DNA from: Stutzerimonas balearica DSM 6083
GTDB lineage: Bacteria; Pseudomonadota; Gammaproteobacteria; Pseudomonadales; Pseudomonadaceae
Assembly (NCBI RefSeq): GCF_000818015.1
Contig: NZ_CP007511.1
Coordinates: forward strand, 1,102,001 to 1,166,000
Reading direction: 5' to 3'
DNA length: 64,000 nt
The notes under the pieces: model-generated
Seen by the model: the letters and a program-made list of their open reading frames with translations, nothing else
What the model was told of the DNA's origin: nothing
The model's database searches: none
Made by a program: the position numbers and the translations under genes
Shown: one piece after another, positions 58,648 to 64,000 of the stretch
Layout: the number at the start of each line of letters is the position of its first letter
Numbering within the stretch: the stretch's first letter is position 1

Positions 58648-59220
58648 ATGAGTCTGACCACGGTAATCGTTCTCGTATCGGGATTCTTCATCGCCGCGTA
58701 TGCGGTGATTCTCTACAACGGCTTGGTGAGGCTGAAACACGGGGTCGGCAAGGCGTGGGCGAACATTGATGTGCTGCTGCGCCAGCGACACGAGGAGCTG
58801 CCCAAGCTGGTCGAAACCTGCAAGCAATACATGCAGCACGAGCGCAACACGCTCGAGCAGGTGATCCGTGCGCGTGGCGAAGTGGCCAGTGCGCGCGAGC
58901 TGGGCGACATCGGCTCGCTGGGACGGGCCGAAACCGGCCTGCGGAGCAGTCTGGGGCGGCTCTTTGCGCTGGCTGAAAACTACCCGCAGCTGAAGGCCGA
59001 CAGTAGCTTCGCGCACCTGCAGCAACGCATCTCCGGCCTGGAAAGCGGCATCGCCGATCGCCGGGAGCTGTACAACGAAGCGGTAAACCTGAACAACGTA
59101 CGCATCGAGCAGTTTCCGGATGTGCTGCTGGCGCGGCTGTTCGGCTTCAAGCCGGCGTCTTTGCTCGAGTTCGGCGAGGCGGAGAAGGCCGACGTCAATC
59201 TCAAGACGCTGTTCGGCTGA
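58648..59220 (+). CDS. LemA family membrane protein
   Basis: This 190-residue protein has one N-terminal TM helix (about 4-24) and a long helical, coiled-coil cytoplasmic or extracytoplasmic part with the LemA signature VGKAWANIDVLLRQRHEELPKL and YNEAVNLNNVRIEQFP. LemA proteins often pair with membrane GIDE or TPM-type genes. The ATG 58648 has TGGAGG at 58635-58640, and the stop is one base before the next gene's ATG. Confidence 0.92.
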   Translation: MSLTTVIVLVSGFFIAAYAVILYNGLVRLKHGVGKAWANIDVLLRQRHEELPKLVETCKQYMQHERNTLEQVIRARGEVASARELGDIGSLGRAETGLRSSLGRLFALAENYPQLKADSSFAHLQQRISGLESGIADRRELYNEAVNLNNVRIEQFPDVLLARLFGFKPASLLEFGEAEKADVNLKTLFG

Positions 59221-59221
59221 T

Positions 59222-60112
59222 ATGGACCTGGGCGCGTTTCTGAGCCTGGCCATGGGCGCCTCCTTCTGCGTGGGCGGCGCGGTTCTTTGCATTGGTCGCT
59301 GGTCGCGTGTGCGCCATCTGCAGGACACGCCGACGTCGCGGATCCGCTCGGCGGCGCAGGGGTATACCGAACTGGTCGGAGTGCTCGGCGCGGCCAGTGA
59401 GAGCCCGTTGTTCGCCCCGCTGACCGGCGAGCCGTGCCTGTGGTGGCGTTACTGCATCGAGGAATACCGTGCCAGCGGGAAGCGCAGCAGCTGGGCCGTG
59501 ATCGAGCGGGGAGAAAGCGAGGGCTGGTTGCGCCTGACCGATGCGACCGGCGAGTGCCTGATCGATCCGCGTGGTGCGGAAGTGCTGCCGGCCTGGCGGC
59601 GACGCTGGACCGGCGACCGTCGGCACCCGCGGGGCGGCGCACCGGGCGGCCTGCTGCAGCTGTTGGGGATGGGCAGCCGCTATCGCTATACCGAAGAGCG
59701 CCTGCACGCCGGTGAGCCGCTCTACGCCATCGGCGAGTTCCGCAGCGCTGGTGGTGGGCGGCAGGCGATGAATCTGGATGCCCTGCGCGCGGAGGTCATT
59801 CGGCAATGGAAGGGTGATTTTGCCGGCCTGCTCGCGCGTTTCGACAGCAATGCCGACGGCCAATTGGACGAGCAGGAATGGCGTCGGGTACGGCTGGCGG
59901 CAGGCCTGGAGGCGGAGGATCGCCAGCGGCAGGCGAGTCAGGAGCCGCTGCTGCATCGCCTGGGCAAACCGGGCGATGGCTTGCCGTTCGTGCTTTCCAG
60001 TCATGGCGAGGATGTGATCGCCCGGCGCTTCTATCTGCAGGCTGCCGGTGGGCTGCTGCTCTGCCTGGCCGGCGCAGTCTGGCTGGCCGTACACCTGGGG
60101 AGCGTTTACTGA
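59222..60112 (+). CDS. GIDE-domain membrane protein with an EF-hand insertion
   Basis: This 296-residue protein has an N-terminal TM helix (about 7-26), a soluble beta-rich domain (about 45-200) resembling the GIDE domain of MULAN/MUL1, and a C-terminal TM helix (about 271-292). It has no RING finger. A perfect EF-hand loop D208-S-N-A-D-G-Q-L-D-E-Q-E219 lies between the soluble domain and the second TM helix. Its gene begins one base after lemA, which is typical of GIDE-LemA pairs. Function unknown. Confidence 0.82.
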   Translation: MDLGAFLSLAMGASFCVGGAVLCIGRWSRVRHLQDTPTSRIRSAAQGYTELVGVLGAASESPLFAPLTGEPCLWWRYCIEEYRASGKRSSWAVIERGESEGWLRLTDATGECLIDPRGAEVLPAWRRRWTGDRRHPRGGAPGGLLQLLGMGSRYRYTEERLHAGEPLYAIGEFRSAGGGRQAMNLDALRAEVIRQWKGDFAGLLARFDSNADGQLDEQEWRRVRLAAGLEAEDRQRQASQEPLLHRLGKPGDGLPFVLSSHGEDVIARRFYLQAAGGLLLCLAGAVWLAVHLGSVY

Positions 60113-60116
60113 GCGC

Positions 60117-62168
60117 TCAGGTCGTCAGCGCGCCGAGCGTGGCGGTACGCTGCAGCAGCGGAGTCAGTTCCTGCGGGGTGATGGGCTTGCTGTAGTAGTA
60201 GCCCTGGCCTTCATGGCAGCCTTCGCCGATCAGGTAGGCCTCCTGCTCCGCGGTTTCCACGCCTTCGGCGATCACCTTCATACCCAGACTCTTGCCGAGC
60301 TGGATAACCGCGCGAACGATGGTGGCGCCGCCTTCGTCGCAATGGATGTCCTGGACGAAGCTCTTGTCGATCTTGATCTTGTCCAGCGGCAGGCTCTTCA
60401 GATAGCTGAGCGATGAATAGCCAGTTCCGAAATCATCGATGGAAATCAGGGCACCCGAGCGGCGCAGGCTGTGCAGGTTCTCGGCGGCGGCCTGGATATC
60501 TTCCATCAGCCCCGTCTCGGTCACTTCCAGCTCCAGTGTCTCAGCCGGCAGCGCATAACGACTGAGCAACTGCTCGACCCGTGTCGGCAGCTCCGGGTGG
60601 TGCAGTTGGGCGGTCGACAGATTGACGGCCACGCGCAACCAGGTCAGCCCCTGGCTACGCCACTCTGCCAGCTGTCGGCAGGCTTCCTCGAGCACCCACT
60701 CGCCAATGGCGAGAATGCTGCCGTTCTGCTCGGCCAGCGGGATGAACACGTCCGGCGGAACCAGCTTGCCGTCGGGACGTTTCCAGCGAATCAGCGCTTC
60801 GACGCCAGTGATGCGCTGCTGCCGGTAGTCCACCTGCGGCTGGTAGACGAGGTAGAACTCGCCCTGCTTGAGCGCTTCGCTCAGCTCGGTCTCCAGCTCG
60901 CGGCGCTGGCGCATCTCCTTGTCGATGCTGGCGACATAGAACTGGTAGCGGTTGCGCGCGCGACTCTTGGCCAGCGTCATGGTCTGCTCGGCCTTTTGCA
61001 GGAGTTTTTCCGGGCTGTCGCCATCTTCCGGAAACAGGGTGATGCCAAGCGTCGCGCGGAGCCTGACCCGTTGATCGTTGAGGTCGATCGGCGTTTCCAG
61101 GTTGTCGAGCACTTTCTGCGCCAGCTCGGCTGCCTCGTAGGGCTCGTCGAGGTCGTCGAGCACCATGACGAACTGATCGCCGCCCAGGCGCGCCAGCGTG
61201 CCCAGATGTCCGCTCAGGTTGCCGAGCCGCTCGGCCAGGGCGACGAGCAGGCGGTCGCCGGCCTGGTAGCTGTAGCGCTCGTTGATGCCCTTGAAGTCAT
61301 CGAGCCCGAGACAGAGGACGGCGACCTTGCGCTGTGTGCGGCGTGCCTCGTCGAGGATATGGTCCAGCTGGCGTTGCAGTTGCTGGCGGTTCGGCAGCCC
61401 GGTGAGCGCGTCGTACAGCGTCATTCGCTGCAGGCTGCTTTCGGCCTGCTGGCGCAGGCGCATGTTGTGCTCTATGGCGCCGAGCAGGCCGTTGGCGGTT
61501 TCGACCCAAAGCCCCAGTTCGTTGCGCTCGTGACCCTTGAGCAGCGGCAGCTTGTGCTCGCCGGGGTGGTCGGGGTTGATATGCGCCAGGTGTTCGATGA
61601 GCTTGGTCAGCGGGCGCGTCAGCAGCCACTCGTAGATCAGGTAGAGGATGATGCCCAGGGTCAGCGCGCGAAGGATGCCGACAAAGAAGATCACCACCGA
61701 GTCGCTGACGAATTCCTCGCCGTAGCGCGCCGTGTCCAGGGTGATCTGCAGATCGCCGTAATACTCGTTGTAGGGCGGCTGGCCGATCAGCGGCACCGAA
61801 TACTGCTGGTCGGCGCCGAAGATCGCATCGGTCAGCTCGCGGGTGGCCAGCTTCATGGGCGGCCGGCTCTTGCTGGCCAGCGGTTCCTCGCCAGGGTGCC
61901 CGATCATGGCCCGGCGAATCGATTCGTGCTCGAACAGCCCTTCCATGACCTGCTGGCCCATTTCGCGGTCCAGGCTGTAGATCGCCTGGGTGGAGGGGGC
62001 GCGTGTCATGCGCAGGATGCGCTGGGCGTCGTCGCTGATGAGCTGGCGCGTCTTGTAGGCGCCGAAGATGATCTGCGCACAGCTCAAGGCAAGGCCGACG
62101 GCCAATGCCGACAGCAGTACTACTCGCAGTAGCTTTCTTGACAGGCTGTTGCGCAGTTCCAACTTCAA
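60117..62168 (-). CDS. bifA: c-di-GMP phosphodiesterase BifA
   Basis: This is a 683-residue inner-membrane protein: TM helices at about 13-36 and 157-180 around a periplasmic domain, then a degenerate GGDEF domain (RLGGDQF, residues 327-333) and an intact EAL domain (EAL at 457-459, VNLSTAQLHHPE, DDFGTGYSS, EGVET). In P. aeruginosa, BifA (PA4367, GGDQF) degrades c-di-GMP, which favours swarming and reduces biofilm. The position between the lemA-GIDE pair and sodB matches. It converges on the GIDE gene with a 4-base gap. Confidence 0.94.
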   Translation of the reverse strand: MKLELRNSLSRKLLRVVLLSALAVGLALSCAQIIFGAYKTRQLISDDAQRILRMTRAPSTQAIYSLDREMGQQVMEGLFEHESIRRAMIGHPGEEPLASKSRPPMKLATRELTDAIFGADQQYSVPLIGQPPYNEYYGDLQITLDTARYGEEFVSDSVVIFFVGILRALTLGIILYLIYEWLLTRPLTKLIEHLAHINPDHPGEHKLPLLKGHERNELGLWVETANGLLGAIEHNMRLRQQAESSLQRMTLYDALTGLPNRQQLQRQLDHILDEARRTQRKVAVLCLGLDDFKGINERYSYQAGDRLLVALAERLGNLSGHLGTLARLGGDQFVMVLDDLDEPYEAAELAQKVLDNLETPIDLNDQRVRLRATLGITLFPEDGDSPEKLLQKAEQTMTLAKSRARNRYQFYVASIDKEMRQRRELETELSEALKQGEFYLVYQPQVDYRQQRITGVEALIRWKRPDGKLVPPDVFIPLAEQNGSILAIGEWVLEEACRQLAEWRSQGLTWLRVAVNLSTAQLHHPELPTRVEQLLSRYALPAETLELEVTETGLMEDIQAAAENLHSLRRSGALISIDDFGTGYSSLSYLKSLPLDKIKIDKSFVQDIHCDEGGATIVRAVIQLGKSLGMKVIAEGVETAEQEAYLIGEGCHEGQGYYYSKPITPQELTPLLQRTATLGALTT

Positions 62169-62370
62169 GGGAGTGACCTTAATTTCCGCGCCTGTGCACA
62201 GAGACGAGTATTGGCAGAGCGGTTCGTCTCGTCAAAAGCACGGCAATGGTTCGTATGGGAAAACCTCTTGTTGTTATGTGTTTGGCGCAAGGCGATACCC
62301 GGGCAGGATGCAGGGTAAAGTTTTCTGTGACCAGTCCTGTTAGCGGCAATCAAGCGCTGGTTCTTAAACG

Positions 62371-62403
62371 AAAAATGCCCGTTCTGACGAAACGGGCATT
62401 TTT
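62371..62403. terminator. Terminator of sodB
   Basis: A 13-bp stem (AAAAATGCCCGTT / AACGGGCATTTTT) with a 7-base loop sits 34 bases after the sodB stop on the minus strand. The sequence is symmetric enough to work on either strand. Confidence 0.9.
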
Positions 62404-62436
62404 CGGACGCTGGCGTCGCGGCGCGACGCCGAGGAC

Positions 62437-63015
<579 letters not shown>

Positions 63016-63353
63016 GTTGTATCTCCTACTCAGGTGAGGATTGGATGCGGCAGCTTGGAAGACGAGGCGACGCCTGCGCGTCGACCGATCAAGCGGAAGT
63101 CTGTAGCTTCCTGGGCTCGTCCGGCGTTCCTTCGCTCGCCACACGGATTGCGCAATCTCTGGCCGTCACGGCGGCCGAACAGGCGGGCTGGAGCGCGGCG
63201 CTCCGACCCGCAGGCCAGGGATCATAGCACCCGACCTGCGGCAAAACCACGCGGCAACTGTATGGGAAACCAGCTGCAATCGGCAGCGCCGATAGCGATG
63301 CCGACTGCACCCAGCGTGGACCTCGGCCACCGGCAGACGTTCCCGCCGAAGCG
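63016..63353. other. 338-base gap upstream of sodB, no gene seen
   Basis: No coding frame with a family match lies here. The gap holds the sodB promoter region and the 3' end of the exporter transcript. A GC-rich palindrome (GGAGCGC-G-GCGCTCC) is near 63190. I see no clear Fur or OxyR site. Confidence 0.4.
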
Positions 63354-63965
63354 TCAGCCGGCGAAGGCCAGCTGCGCGGCGACCGCGAACATCATGCCGG
63401 CTACCCCCAGGTCGATCAGCCGCCAGGTCAGCGGCCGCGCCAACCAGGGCGCCAGCCAGGCGCCGCCGAGCGCGAGCATCGTGAACCAGGCCAGCGAGGC
63501 GCTGGCAGCTCCCGCGGTGTAGGCACCGGGCTCCGGCTGCTGCGCACCGAGCGAGCCGATCAGCAGCACCGTGTCGAGATAGACATGGGGATTGAGCAGG
63601 GTGACGGCCAGGGCTGTCAGCAGCACCGCGCGCAGCGAACGCGGCCGCGGCTCGTCGCCCTGTTGCAGGGCCTGTGGCCGCAGCGCACGCAGCAATGCCT
63701 GCAGGCCGTACCAGAGCAGGAATGCCACGCCGCCCCAGCGGGTCACGCTGAGCAGTGTCGGACTTTCGGCGAGCAGCGCGGCGAGCCCGAACACCCCCAG
63801 GCTGACGAGGACGGCATCGCAGAAGATGCACAGCACGGCCACAGGCAGGTGGTGCTCGCGGCGCAGGCTCTGCGCCAGGACGAAGGCATTCTGTGCCCCG
63901 ATCGCGACGATCAAGCCGGCGGTCACGGCCAGCCCGTTCAGATAACTGCTCCAGAGGGTTCCCAT
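63354..63965 (-). CDS. LysE/ArgO-type amino acid exporter
   Basis: This is a 203-residue inner-membrane protein with six hydrophobic helices of the LysE family: the signature VAIGAQNAFVLAQSLRREH in TM1, then FCDAVLVSLGVFGL and LAVTLLNPHVYLDTV. It likely exports basic amino acids such as arginine or lysine. The start is ATG 63965. In P. aeruginosa the neighbouring regulator gene of the ArgP type lies further on, beyond this window. Confidence 0.9.
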   Translation of the reverse strand: MGTLWSSYLNGLAVTAGLIVAIGAQNAFVLAQSLRREHHLPVAVLCIFCDAVLVSLGVFGLAALLAESPTLLSVTRWGGVAFLLWYGLQALLRALRPQALQQGDEPRPRSLRAVLLTALAVTLLNPHVYLDTVLLIGSLGAQQPEPGAYTAGAASASLAWFTMLALGGAWLAPWLARPLTWRLIDLGVAGMMFAVAAQLAFAG

Positions 63966-64000
63966 GATGAAGACCTTGCACGAAACGAAGGCTGGCAGTC

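Noticed and set aside
60471..62132. 553-codon frame opposite bifA
   Set aside because: Antisense shadow; bifA has all domain motifs on the minus strand.

Overview
The window is almost entirely GC-rich, densely coded gamma-proteobacterial core genome. Protein sequences and gene order (lolB-ispE-tRNA-Gln-prs-rplY-pth-ychF; hemA-prfA-prmC-moeB-murI-pagL; secA-argJ; ampG; groESL-fxsA; icmP operon-lemA-bifA-sodB) match Pseudomonadaceae. From memory, the layout and protein style fit the Pseudomonas stutzeri group (Stutzerimonas) best; the species call is an inference.

The left 2.9 kb is the end of an integrated island. It holds the tail of an upstream gene, a TatD-type nuclease recognisable as QatD of the Qat anti-phage system, a lower-GC unknown helical protein, and a P4-type tyrosine integrase next to the core gene ychF. 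The rest of the Qat operon lies outside the window.

From 3.0 to 18.3 kb are housekeeping clusters: translation (ychF, pth, rplY, two tRNA-Gln), PRPP synthesis (prs), isoprenoid and lipoprotein sorting (ispE, lolB), then a tightly overlapping hemA-prfA-prmC-moeB-murI operon, pagL, and pyrimidine/purine salvage (uraA-upp, hpt). From 18.3 to 25 kb is a less understood envelope module: a DUF1302 outer-membrane barrel, a DUF1329 exported protein and a MalT/AlkS-like LuxR activator. From 25 to 32 kb are a DUF3509 protein, SOS gene yebG with a LexA box, a small membrane protein, dciA, secA, argJ and a Nudix-ThiE-like fusion.

From 32 to 45.7 kb are peroxide defence (ahpC, ahpF), a DUF3182/hydrolase pair, a voltage-sensor-like membrane protein overlapping a cobalamin adenosyltransferase gene, a PAS sensor kinase, a 2-dehydropantoate 2-reductase, a response regulator with a dead GGDEF domain, yajQ, mscS, ampG and an alkyltransferase-like DNA repair protein. 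From 45.7 to 51.6 kb are a DUF481 protein, an SDR, a HugZ-like protein, fxsA, and groES-groEL behind a clear heat-shock promoter. The right 12 kb has a chemoreceptor, a probable Fur-controlled imelysin/di-haem operon, a lemA-GIDE pair, bifA, sodB and a LysE-type exporter.

The items most worth a second look are the 255-residue integrase-coupled protein in the Qat island, the pore-less S4-like membrane protein, the GIDE-like protein with a perfect EF-hand, the DUF3182/hydrolase pair, and the imelysin paralogue that has lost its motif histidine.
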